A stretch of 64,000 bases of DNA, from assembly GCA_021432635.1 (NCBI GenBank), contig MU270049.1, positions 62,001-126,000 of the forward strand, in the 5' to 3' direction. Shown here piece after piece: positions 1 to 10,600 of the stretch. Both the position numbers and the translations under genes were made by a program. Position 1 is the stretch's first letter. Each line of letters starts with the position of its first letter. Below the pieces are notes generated by a model. The model ran no database searches. It worked only from the letters and a program-made list of their open reading frames with translations, and was not told the DNA's origin. Origin of the DNA: Thozetella sp. PMI_491 (Eukaryota > Ascomycota > Sordariomycetes > Chaetosphaeriales > Chaetosphaeriaceae).

Positions 1-396
1 CTCGATCGTTGTCATCTTTGGAGCCAGACCCTTGCCACTGCCTAGCCACCTGGCTCCAAAACAGAGCTATGACGCCACAAGTACTAACTACCTTTCTGAC
101 TCGCGCATTTTTCGCAGATATCCAATGTAGCCAATACTTTCTGCCTTCTGCCCAGCTCTTATCATGGTCAAGGCTTGATTAGCGTCTTTGCCTCATAACC
201 AAACCCCTATTCAATTTTGGCAGTCATTTAGCTTTACCACCTTGCACCAAGGGCGGTTTGATACGAGACCTAGGAGAACACAGCATGTTTGCTGTCTCCT
301 CCTAGCAGTGTCGATTTTGATATCGAGGATTGAACCCGCTTCTAGGAATTCGGGAAAAAGAGACAGCATAAAAGACCATCGGCCCTGGAGCAACCG
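1..396. other. Spacer and presumed promoter upstream of the amidotransferase gene
   Basis: No coding region is recognisable. The stretch presumably holds the promoter and leader of the gene starting at 397. The one structure that stands out is an interrupted inverted repeat at 270-305, listed separately. Confidence 0.5.
270..305. repeat. Interrupted inverted repeat (potential hairpin)
   Basis: CTAGGAG (270-276) pairs with CTCCTAG (299-305), and ACAGCA (280-285) pairs with TGCTGT (290-295). The two stems are separated by a 3x3 internal loop and closed by a TGTT loop. It ends about 90 bp before the start codon at 397, so it could fold in the 5' leader if transcription starts upstream of it. 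The pairing is read from sequence; any function is inference. Confidence 0.6.
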
Positions 397-1005
397 ATGA
401 TGGAGGTAACCACCCTGATGCAGGTGCGACGTGCCGCACTGTCGCGCTCTACTCTAGTCCTTCGGGGATATTCAACAGTACGAGGGAAGTGCGGGTGCCG
501 TCATCACTCATCAGCGGCCTTGCGCCAGAAAACAGACCTCAGCTCGGTGCTCTCTCGCTCTACTTGGTCTGTTCGCTCTCTCCTCCCTTCAGGCACGGCG
601 GCCGCCGACGAGACAACAATCAGCTCGTCCCAACTACACCATCTTCTTCGCCTCTCCGCATTGCCAATGCCCAGGACGCCGGAAGAAGAAACAAAAATGA
701 TACAGGTTCTACAGTCACAGCTCCGGTTTGTCCGCGACGTCCAGGCCATGGACACCGAAGGGGTAGAACCCTTGAGGTCTATCCGAGACGAAACCGAGGA
801 CGGCATGAAGGAGGCCGCCATCGGTTTAGCGCAACTTCGCGAAGCACTGGCCAATGAGACAGCCCACGGACACAGCAAGCGGCCGAGAATGGAGAAGAAA
901 GATAGCAAACCAGCAGGCGATGGAGACTGGGACGTCCTGGGCACGGCCGCTGAGAAAGTTGGCCGTTACTTCGTCGTCCGCACAGGGAACTCGACCGAGG
1001 GATGA
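397..1005 (+). CDS. Mitochondrial glutamyl-tRNA(Gln) amidotransferase GatC/GatF-type subunit (Gta3-domain protein)
   Basis: Single-exon protein of 202 residues. The first 50 residues are rich in Arg, Ser and Ala and nearly free of acids, as in a mitochondrial presequence. Residues 56-64 read TWSVRSLLP, and residues about 79-132 contain LHHLLRLSALP, a helical segment and VEPLRSIRDET. This is the pattern of GatC-like subunits in which a short helical protein clamps GatA and GatB. The C-terminal WDVLGTAAEKVGRYFVVR is typical of fungal Gta3-domain proteins. The complex converts Glu-tRNA(Gln) to Gln-tRNA(Gln) in the mitochondrial matrix. ATG codons occur at 397, 400 and 418; the first is used here but a later one is possible. 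Family assignment is from recognised motifs, not a search. Confidence 0.72.
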   Translation: MMEVTTLMQVRRAALSRSTLVLRGYSTVRGKCGCRHHSSAALRQKTDLSSVLSRSTWSVRSLLPSGTAAADETTISSSQLHHLLRLSALPMPRTPEEETKMIQVLQSQLRFVRDVQAMDTEGVEPLRSIRDETEDGMKEAAIGLAQLREALANETAHGHSKRPRMEKKDSKPAGDGDWDVLGTAAEKVGRYFVVRTGNSTEG

Positions 1006-1663
1006 CTGCCGGAATTCCTTCCCCACTTACTTAGGGCCATGTCGCTACCTCCGTTCTTTCTGCTGCTGGGGGTAGCGCGGGCGAAACCTACTACTTCAGG
1101 CCTCCTCGCCCCTGCTCCCCACCTGATCCATTGCGACACGCACTTGCGCTGTATATCTGATCGACGCGATGGCTTCAACAGACTTTCAAGGACCCTGACA
1201 CCCAGATCTTGCCAGTCACAGACCAGATAGAGACAACATACAATATTGCCCAGATATTCGTAACGCGATGTACAAGGCTGGTGGCCCAAAACCTCCCTCT
1301 CGAGATACCTAAGGTAGTTAATTGCATAAGCCCACACAGTCTCTATGTCGACCGCCGGGAATGAGTGCCCTCGGGGGCCTCTCGGTGCAGGTCCAACACA
1401 ATCCTTTCTCGGCTTACTCAAACCTCACCACTCGCCACCTTGGACCCTCCCCCATTCCCATTTATTTACTGCCATCCGAAGTTTTCTCGCTTCGACGGAG
1501 GCTGCTGCCCAAATGGTAGTGCTCGGTAGTTTCATGCCGGAGGCATTAGGACGCCTGATCCCCACTCTGTATTCGAGGGCTGCGACCGCTCGTGCTCCGG
1601 TCTCCGCGGTAAGTGATAGTGGTCACCTTAGCACGTGCTCCGAGGAGACGTGTGCCCCGATTC
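1006..1663. other. Convergent intergenic spacer
   Basis: Lies between the 3' ends of the amidotransferase subunit gene (+) and the Mil1-like gene (-). It should contain both 3' UTRs and polyadenylation signals. No further gene or repeat is recognised. Confidence 0.5.
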
Positions 1664-4179
1664 CTACTTTCTGCCTCTGCCTTTCTTCTTCTTGATCCGG
1701 GTGCGAATAATGCCTTCGGGTTGCTTCTCCTCCTTTGCCGCCTCCGTGACGACGGGGCCCTCTGGGCTGAGCTCGACAGCATCCCGCCTCTCATCGAGCT
1801 CGCGAGTCTGCTCTTCGAGGGTGGCCAGAGCTCTCTCATCCGCAGCAACGACCTCCCTATCGATATCTTCCCAGCCGATGCAGTCCAGGATGCTGCCGAC
1901 GAGGTACTGGTATCTCATGTGGCCACCGACCTTAGCGGTGACATTCACATTCTCGACACCGTCAACGCCGCCTATGCGCTGCAAGCCTGCAACTCCGTAC
2001 TGGAGGGAGCTCATTCTGTAGAGAAAGCCTAGAACGTAGTCATTTTCCGAGTAGACATTGACCAGGCGGGCCGAGACGACGCTCTTCATTGTTCCCCACA
2101 CAAGACGGCCGGAAGGGGCTGGAGTGCCCATGAGGATAGCGTTCTCGACCAGACCAAACGCGCGCTTCTCGGCCAGACTCATGAGGCATGTATATATGAC
2201 ACGTGCACCCAAGCTGTATCCGACTAGTGTGATTCCGCGCTCGCCGTGCATCTTGCTCGATATCATCTCAGCAAGAGTGTGCCCAGTCTTGTCCGCACGG
2301 ACCATGCCTAGTGTCCATGGATTGTCGATCGTCTTGCTCATCTTGAGCAGCCCGTCGGGCCAACAGCCTCCGTCGAGGCTGCCCCGCACTGAGCCGCTTG
2401 TGTGGCCATGGATGTCGTTCTCGGGGTGAGCGTGTTTCCGGCTGGCGCTGGCGCGAGCCACGATCTCTTTCTTCGCGAGAGACCATGCCGCACTCTTCAG
2501 CACCGTCTTGAGAGCGTTCCCCATTTTCTTCAATGCTTCAGGATCCCACTGGAGGGCATACACCTCGCTGCTGTCCCCAAGGGCATACCAGGGCTTCGTA
2601 ATATCGTCATCCTCTAGGAGCCACCCTCCGATAGCGAGGACAACGCGGAGCCGGCGCTGCTCGGGCTCGATCATTCCAAACTCCGACTCTTCTCTGCCAG
2701 GGCTGCGGATTGGTCTAAGACCAAATAGAGGGATATCCTTGGCTAGCTGTTCCATCGGTTTTCCGGATGGTCGTGCGACGTAGAGACCGAAAAGAGCGGC
2801 TACCGTAAGAGCACTCTCCGCCACCCCGGCCAAGATGCCAGCAGTAGCAGAGGTGCCCAAGGAAAGACCGCTGGGAATGGTACCGATTCTGGCGGCCACA
2901 AGGGAGGCGGGCAGACTACCCGACGCGTCAGCTCCTGCCATGGCCGACCTTGTCTTCCTAACGCCCTTGGGCTCTTCGCCTTTGCGAGGCAGTAAATCTG
3001 CCGGCTTTACGTCCTTGACAGCATCGGCTAAGACCTTCGCAAGACGGACCTCGTCGTCGAGAACGACATGGATGGGAACATGCAGGGACGAGGCCAGGAT
3101 CAACATAAGGGTACGTGAGTATGCCTGGTAATGGTCAAGTGAGAGGAGTAAAAGGAGCATAGCATGCAGTACTAGCTTCTTCTTCTCCATTGGGAGGTAG
3201 CTCAGCGAGTTGGGCACGGGAGGATAAAACCTGCGCATGTTCTCGTCGGCAAGCGTCATGCGTGTCTTGGGCACTACCGGGCTCGAGGTCAGACCTGCCA
3301 GCATTTGTGTTGGTATGCGTTTGATTGGTACTCACCTGGGAGCCGTGGTGCACTAGTACCCGGAGATCCGCGCCGGGGCTGACGGCTACTCCGGGCCGTG
3401 TGCTTTCCACCCTTGACGGAGATGTCATTAACTCGGCGGTTCACACTTATCTGCCACTTTCGGAAGCTCATAATAAACTCCTTCTTTAGTTCCTGTAGAA
3501 TCGGCTTGGGGAACGCGTCCTGACGAGCAGAGCCGATGCCAGAGCCTTCATCCAGGCTCTGAGGCGGCATCTCCCTATCACTTGCGGCAGACTGGGACCG
3601 TGTGTGGCCAGTTGGCATCTTAAGCCCACCCAAATCCCCACCGTCCTCTTCGCTCGGGCTTGGATAGCCGTCAGCGGGCGGAGAAGGGTTGTGTCGACTA
3701 TCCAACGCCAAGCTAAGATCTCGCAGATGGGGAGGAAGCTGGTTCCAGTAGCTAGGGCGGGGAGGCTGGCTGTAGTTGCTGGTACCGGCCGATTCGAAGG
3801 CAAGAGAGAGCTGATCCTGCATGCTTTCGATGGCTTTACTAATGAGAGAACTGAGCTCATGCTTCTCTGCCGCGGTCAACAGGGTGCTAAAATCAGCCTC
3901 GCGGCGGAGCGGGTGCCCGCCCTTTTTGTTACTTGGAGGCATGGCTGCTTGCTCGTCCGAAGCGAGAGAGTCGAGGGAGGCCGCAATCTTGTTCCTAGCT
4001 GGAGCTGCTGTCGCAAGCGCAGCTGCGGCGTCGACACAAAGAGCCCGGTTGGTAATGTCTTTGGTGGGTGCAGCTAGATCAGAAGAAGGGGCCAAGGAAA
4101 TTTCGTTGTCGGAGGGGGTTTGGTTGTCTTGAGTCTGGGTCGAAAGGACCCGGAAGGGATTGCGGTCTCGACCAGGCAT
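1664..4179 (-). CDS. DUF726 / TMCO4-family protein, Mil1-like
   Basis: Two exons, 4179..3336 and 3294..1664, joined in phase 1, give 824 residues. The intron (3295-3335) is only 41 nt with GTGAG and GGCAG ends, short for this genome but phase-perfect. An unspliced reading would break the protein in two. The N-terminal 250 residues are hydrophilic and probably disordered. Next comes a hydrophobic segment rich in Leu (LLLLLLSL). The C-terminal half has an alpha/beta-hydrolase-like DUF726 core with LAIGGWLL, a nucleophile-elbow motif GYSLGARV, LMGTPAP and the late VYSENDYVLGFLYR block. Family members are membrane-associated; yeast Mil1 (YFL034W) binds the AP-1 adaptor. Any lipase activity is inference. 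The first ATG of the frame is at 4179; upstream TTG codons were not used. It is divergent from ypi1. Confidence 0.82.
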
Positions 4180-5801
4180 GTCGGAAGAGGGCAAGCTTAG
4201 CTGCGAACTGGGGTCTCTCGCCCCTTCCCTGGCGGTCGGACGATAACGTCTCCTCTACTCCAAGGTGGCTAAGGAAGTAAACGGACAAGGAAGTGAGGGC
4301 CAGGTGTACGCCCTTTGACTTACTCCGGCTCCCGGGGGGCATCCACTTGATCCCAGAGCAACGTGTTTAGCTCCTAGAGACAGGTAACGGGAGGCAACCG
4401 CTACTGGCCGCTCCGGCAACTCAAGACAGGGCTGGTAGCTAGAGTGAGGGCGAGGCGAAGATGGAGTCAAGCAAGGCACGGCCTTGAGAGCTGGGAAAGG
4501 GTCATGTTTCCCTCCCATACAGAGTGGGAAAGCACAAGTCGCAAAAGTGAATGGCACCTATCGTGGTTGCCTCGCAGGATAGTCGACGTGCCGGCCTCAA
4601 AGCTTTCGGGGAGCAAGAATAACGAAGGCCACTTGACAATGGGAGGGGGGTCTGTTTGCTAGGAGTGAGTGGCACTTGCCATGCGGTGCAACCTGTGGTT
4701 AACCTGACGCCAAAGTCTGCCAGCTCATCTGCCGGTCGCGGGATAAGATTGAGAGCAGGCATTATGAGCAGGACTGGAGGAAACATGACGGACGGCGGCA
4801 GGAAGAAGAAAGAGGCCAGTGGAGGCAGGCATTGGAGGGGATGATCACGCGAATTTGTCTTTGGTCAATACCAACAGCACGGTCAACCACTTGGAGTGGG
4901 AGGAACGAGACGAAAGGTCCCTCACGCCATGCATGTTAAGGTAGTTAAGACATGCCTGCCTGCCCGGTGTGGATCACGCGGGAGCTCCCGGTCACGGCAG
5001 GCGATTGCCAAAGGCGCTGAAGCGGGATAGGCCTGATGCTGCAGACACCTTGTTTCAGGGCAAGGATTGGCCAGTTGGTGGGGATAGGGCTGGGCTGAGG
5101 GACGGCTGTTTGGATGGCCAAGGACGCCCTGCCCACTGGAACACCCGTCACCCTTCCTTTCACCCCCTTCCTTTCAGCCCCTCTTGGAACCCTATCCAAT
5201 GCTTTTGGCGACCGTGTCGTGCAGTTCGGCTTGCCAGATTTTCCATAGACACACCCCGGCCGGGGATTGCTCAAGCGGTGAGCGCCAAACCAAAGCTATT
5301 GCATGTTTGTTGTTGCACCCATGCCTGCATCTTCCCCTTATGGGCGACGGCCTGTGCTAGCACAGCTTCCATTGTCATCGATGGGCGGATGAGACCGAGC
5401 CAGGTTCGGCTGCATTTGGGAGATGCTAGCGCCACCATCCACAGCACAACACCCAGGCAACCCCCACTACATAGGTAATGGCTGAATTATAGCCTCGCAG
5501 CTCTGGCTTAAGGACCTGTAGCTACCTAGGTGTGTGGTCGCAGCTCGGTAGGTGATTAAAGTACCTAACAACTTTGCGTCCCCCCTCCACCATGCGGGGG
5601 CGGGGCAGCTGACTAACCTAGGGTACGCCTCATACGGGCCTCATCTGCCGTCATACTTAAGGCAGTGCAACGCCAGCTCACTTCGTCCTGCCCTCCCTTT
5701 GCGCAAACATTTGCAACCCCCCCTCTCCCAAAAAAATCTCCCCAAGAAGCCCTACTCAACCCGCTCCAGGTTCTCCATAGCCGCAAAGCGCACCGCTTCA
5801 G
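4180..5801. other. Divergent intergenic region between the Mil1-like gene and ypi1
   Basis: About 1.6 kb that should hold both promoters. The longest open frames here (for example 4969-5478 +) have no recognisable family and a composition expected of GC-rich noncoding DNA. A CTACCTAGGTG motif near 5521 belongs to the CTAG/GGTACC-type elements seen in other spacers. Confidence 0.5.
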
Positions 5802-6396
5802 ATGACATCACGAGCCCCGCGACAGTTGGTGCAGGCAGCATCAAGCCAGGGCCAACCCCAAAGCCAAAGCAACACGCAGACCCAGGCTGCGCCAGCCCAA
5901 GGGCACAGCCAGGCGCCAGCCATCCTTCGTCTACGAGGGGCCCACGCACCAACGCGCAGATCCGTACAATGGCGGGAAGATGTAGTAGATAATGAGGGCT
6001 TAGGGCGCAAGAAGTCGAAGGGTATGCTGGCGCCCTACGCATTATCTCTTGATCGCCATTACTAACGAAACGCGCACAGTCTGCTGCATATATCATCGCC
6101 CCAAAGGGGTTGACGAGTCTAGTGACGAATCCTCGTCAGATTCGAGCTCCTCGGATTCAGACTCGGACTCCGGCTCCCCGAAGGATTCACAGGGCAACGA
6201 CCCTGGCAAGAAGCATGCACATCACTGCGAAGGACACGGCCCTGATGGACACAGCCATGGCCGTTCGAGGCGGAAAGGCACCGGGAATACTGGTAGGCGG
6301 CGACCGAGCCCAAATGCGTACGAGAAGATGCCCAAGCCCAAATCGAAAGGAGACGCTGGCAGCGGAGACCAAGCAGGTCAGGTGGGAAATGCCTAG
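5802..6396 (+). CDS. ypi1: Type 1 protein phosphatase regulator Ypi1 (PPP1R11 / inhibitor-3 family)
   Basis: Two exons, 5802..6021 and 6080..6396, give 178 residues. The 58-nt intron has GTATGC, an ACTAAC branch point at 6060-6065 and CACAG, and keeps phase 1. Splicing rebuilds the diagnostic core [28 protein letters not shown], which includes the RVxF-like PP1-docking stretch and the CCC/CCI-Y motif of the family. An acidic serine tract (ESSDESSSDSSSSDSDSDSG) follows, then a His/Gly/Lys-rich tail. In yeast Ypi1 binds Glc7 with Sds22 in the nucleus and controls PP1 assembly and localisation. Either exon read alone would miss the conserved junction. The N-terminal Gln-rich 45 residues look disordered. 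Confidence 0.93.
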
Positions 6397-7651
6397 CCCA
6401 GACAAGGCGCTTGCAACATCCATAACAAGAGGCTTTGAGATGAAAAGTGTCAGATGCCCTTCATTGCGATGAGTGCCTTTTGCGCTATATCTCAGGCTCT
6501 TGATATATAGGGCGAGACGGCGTTCGCCAACCTGCCCATGGCAAATTGTCCTGCGAAGAGCGGCCGACTATTATCAACGCTACTTTACCAGAGGTACATA
6601 GGACATGATGATATTCTGTCCATGTTTTTCTGTTTGGCACTCTATCCGACAAGGAGAGTAGGTGCACAGGTTCCTTGCCTGACTACTTCGAGCCCCTCCG
6701 CCAGGCCGCTGCCGTCCCTTGCCGGTCTCTCCAACCAGGTTCTCCGGGGGCTTCGGAGGGGCGTGAGGGTAGTGTTATATCGTCCTCGCCCCTACGAGGA
6801 CTTCATTGCCGCCCAGGAAAGACCCGGCCTGTAGTATCGATCCTCGGGCAAGAGACATACATATTCACCTATATATATCTCGGACCCTGGTTTGTATTTA
6901 TAGCTCCTGAGGCGCCGAACAGCCTGTGTCAGAACTTGGACCGTGAAAGATGAGTGGTGGCATCGCCTATCAATGAGCTTGACACTTTTGACGATATGAG
7001 GCACTTCCCAAGCTGAGCACGGTTCTGGGGGCCTCGTCTGCCACTTCCACGCCTTCCCGGAGCGACTAGGAAGGCACCATTGTGCTAGGCCCATGAGCCT
7101 ACTAATATAAACTCCGAAGTTCTGCTATAAACGAAGAGCATGGTTGCCCAAGAGTAGATTGAAGTAGTAATACCCTGGTCTACTATATCCCTTGCTTATG
7201 GATAGGTTGGAGCGAGTAGAACTAGATAACGAAACCGCATTCCAGGACCTCTTCCGATTGACATCCTCGCTGCCTTGTAGGTTGGCCGAGTAGAGACGGT
7301 ACTCTTGGGCTCACTTGTATCTCTCATAAACCGTCCTAGAGGCTCGACTTATGTTGATGCATGCGTGCCACGTCCCATACAGGAAGGGTGCGCTATGTGT
7401 TGGCTCAATTTCGCCCGTTTCCTTGAAAATGGGTTATGTCTCATCCTTGTGTCTAACGCGTTGGCCCTCTTCCTTCCAGAGCAAACGAAACCTGACATGC
7501 AGGGCAGTGATGAAGGCCCAAAAAACCACATGTGCTACCCTATCCTTTTGATGCTCACCCGACAGAAGACGTTATGGGGAATGTCGATATCGTACAATAC
7601 GGATGCCCTGCCTTGCGACCATCTGGGGCCACAGTCCAGAATGATTATCCA
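6397..7651. other. Convergent intergenic spacer
   Basis: About 1.25 kb between the 3' ends of ypi1 and the DENN gene, long for a convergent spacer in this window. Open frames are short and unrecognised. No RNA gene or repeat is evident. Confidence 0.45.
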
Positions 7652-10600
7652 CTAGGTAGCCCCCTTGCCCAAGTTTGATCCAAACACATCAAACGTCGGT
7701 GTTGGTGGACCCACCATGCTTGGTACTTGTTTCCTAATTAAACCGCGTACCCGCGCTTGCTCCGGTCGCGGCACTCCTTGGATGGCCCGCGGCTCCTTCA
7801 TCAGCGAAGGATCCAGCCGCGCCGGGATCCGTGTGATGACGGATCTGTAGTCGCCCGGGAACTTGGACGAGGGGACCGGGACTGATGCCGTCCGCCATAT
7901 GTGCTCCGACGTGTCGCTCAGGTAGCCGGGGATCTTAGCCGCCTTGGCTGGCTTTGAGTGGGCGCTCAGCCCGGTCGAAACGCCGTGCGATACCCGGATG
8001 GTGGAAAGTCGGGACAGGCCGGCCGAGAGGGCCGGCCGACCTCGTGCCTTCTTGGCGAGGATAATTTCATCGAACAGTCGAATCGACGGCTGGGATGAGG
8101 ATATGGTCTCCCGCTCATGTATGAACTCATTGAAAGCTAAAGAGAGAGCACCATCGTTAGTCAATTGCCAGACAGCGAGGCTACTGTAGATAGATTGTGC
8201 ACGCATATGCCATGGCATACCTTGGGTGTCCCTCATCATCGTCGCGTACTCCTGCTGATCGTACGGTAAGGACCGTATAAATCCATCCATATCAAAGGCA
8301 TACAACTGCCCGCTAGCCTTCTGGTCCTTGTTGGGACGGCTCAGATGCTTCCGATACGTATATAGTAAGCTTGCCATGCAACGGACGAACGCCGCGCGGA
8401 CACGCTCCGGATGGAAGGCTTCAGGGCACACGAGTGAGACAAAGCCGAGGCATCGATTGTGTGCTAGGCAACCGCACCCGCTGCATTTGTACAAGCCATC
8501 GCCTTCTGACCTGTCCTCGCAAATGGTGCAGGAGGACGAGACCTCCGAGGGCGCCCAGTTAAAGCAATGTCCTTCGACCCAGACTGTGTTGTCCGTGTTC
8601 TTGACTGGCTGGACTATCATGTTGGGCATCACTGTCGAGGCGGCGATAGTAGACTGCGCGTACGTGGATGGAGCGTACCCTCCGTATGATGACTGCGAGT
8701 CGATGGAAATGGCAGAGATAGAGAGGTTCTGGGAATGCCCGTTGAGGAACGGCAAGCTTGGCCGTTGCAGTGGCTGGTGCTTGTCCATCCCGAATGACGA
8801 GCTTCGCCTGGGTTCTTTATCAAAGTATCCTGAGCGCTTCTCGCGTAAGGTCGCCCCAACAGCAAAGCCCGAATCGTTTCGGGATACAGGCGTGGTTGGC
8901 ATGGGTGGGAAATTCATGGACTGTGGGGATACCGAGTTGGGCGGGCTACCCTTTCCGGATCTCGCGGTGCCCGGCCGCTCTACCTTGGTCGGGTCTGCCT
9001 TGGAGTGCGCGAAGGCATTGAATACTGGGGGGTGACGGCTCTCCATGGGATCGGGCTCCCCAAAGGAGGCTGAATTCTGGGACACCCACTTACCCAATCC
9101 GGTCGATGGGGTCGTTGCGTTGAACAGAGTGCTGTTCTCCGCTGAGAACGCGTCGTAGGGGTACGCCTCCATCGCATACGGCGGAGCTCCGGCTGCGACG
9201 CCGTATCGCAGCCTATGGGGGGCGGCAATTTGCAGCAGAGACAATAGCTTCCGCCGGTGCTGTTTCGGGAGACTGACGGGCGGTGCGGTGGCATCAATCG
9301 AATCCTTGTCGAGATCTACGAGGACATAGTCGTCCTCAGGGAGGTCAATCCTCTCGTATCTCCTCTCCACACCGACGATGTATGGGCAAGGTGCCTCAAG
9401 GGCCGAAAGCAGTCTGGCAGGCAAGACGGGGATAAATATGCTTGCCCACTTGAGGGGGTACAGGAGGTTCGCTAAGGCATGACACGCGAGGTGCAGCATG
9501 CCGGTGTGGGACGAAAGGAAGATGATGCGGGACTCCGACATGGCATACTCGAACAGCAGGAGTGCGTTCTCTAGGGAGAGACACCTGAAGAGGGCGTAGA
9601 TGTCCATGGTCCTGGAGCCGGGGAGCTCGTTCGCTGCCTCTTTCCGGGCGTAAAGCCGCAGCTCCCGGACGCCAAGCTCAACCTGAGTCTTCGAACTCAG
9701 AGGGCTAAAGGCCTCTGTGCACAGATTGACCACGTAACGTTCCAGAGGCTGCCACCGGCCGACCTTGGGAGAGCTCGGCGGTACCCGCAAGATGGCGCCG
9801 TCGGTCATTGGCACAACAACCGCCCTGAGCCACTCCTTCCAGAAAGCCATCTTCGTGGCATCCCGTCCCAGCACGCCGTATGCGCGCGGGGTCCATAGGC
9901 CCGTCTCACCAGCAGTTAGGCCGTCTATTTTTGAGGCAGCACCATGCCGTAGCGGCCGCAGCATCTCAGTCATAAGGCTGATCTTCTCCTCCACCGTACT
10001 TATCTGGTCGTCAAGAGCCTCCCGAGCCGACGACCCTGAAGGAATGGTCGGCAGCTTGGCGAGCAGCTGCGAGAGATGCGCTCGCTCAGCCGCCAGGCGG
10101 ACCCCCAGGCTTGCTGCTAATTCCCTCTCCTCGTTCGTCATGTGGCGCTGCCGCCAATGCTCGCACCGCTTCTCTACCTCGTCCGCCACGTCCGCATTGA
10201 GCGCTGTCCAGACGATCAGCGTGATGCCGTAAAGCTTCGAATTGTCGTCCGAGGTCATGGTAAACCCGTGCCATGTGGAGCGTGGCCGGTCGTCTGAGGA
10301 CACGATCTGAATATCGTTAGGGAAGGCAAACATGGGCACATAATCTGGAAATTTGCCCCTCCGGTCTATCTCGTCTCTTGCAGCATCACGGGTTGGGTAC
10401 CGGTCCAACAAGACAGGCTCGAATCGTCGCTTGAGAGGGTGCATGTCCGGGTCAGTATTTAGTGGCTCTGGCGGAGGGATGACTGAATTATAGTTGCTGA
10501 GACGCTTGGTTGTTCGAATCGAGGCTGAGGAGAAACAGTAAGCGGCCGGTCCGATCTGGAGGTGTCTGGGGTTTCTCTGGGACGAGGTCCTCGGGGGATT

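Noticed and set aside
326-340. tRNA B-box-like GGTTCAATCC on the minus strand
   Set aside because: Flanking bases do not form a T stem and no A box lies at the right distance.
4969-5478. 169-codon open frame (+)
   Set aside because: Translation has no family resemblance; GC-rich spacers here routinely give frames of this size.
8184-8220. Short 37-nt intron (GTATGC...CTACAG) in the DENN gene
   Set aside because: It shifts the frame. The 84-nt intron using the same donor and a downstream CTTTAG fits both phase and conservation.
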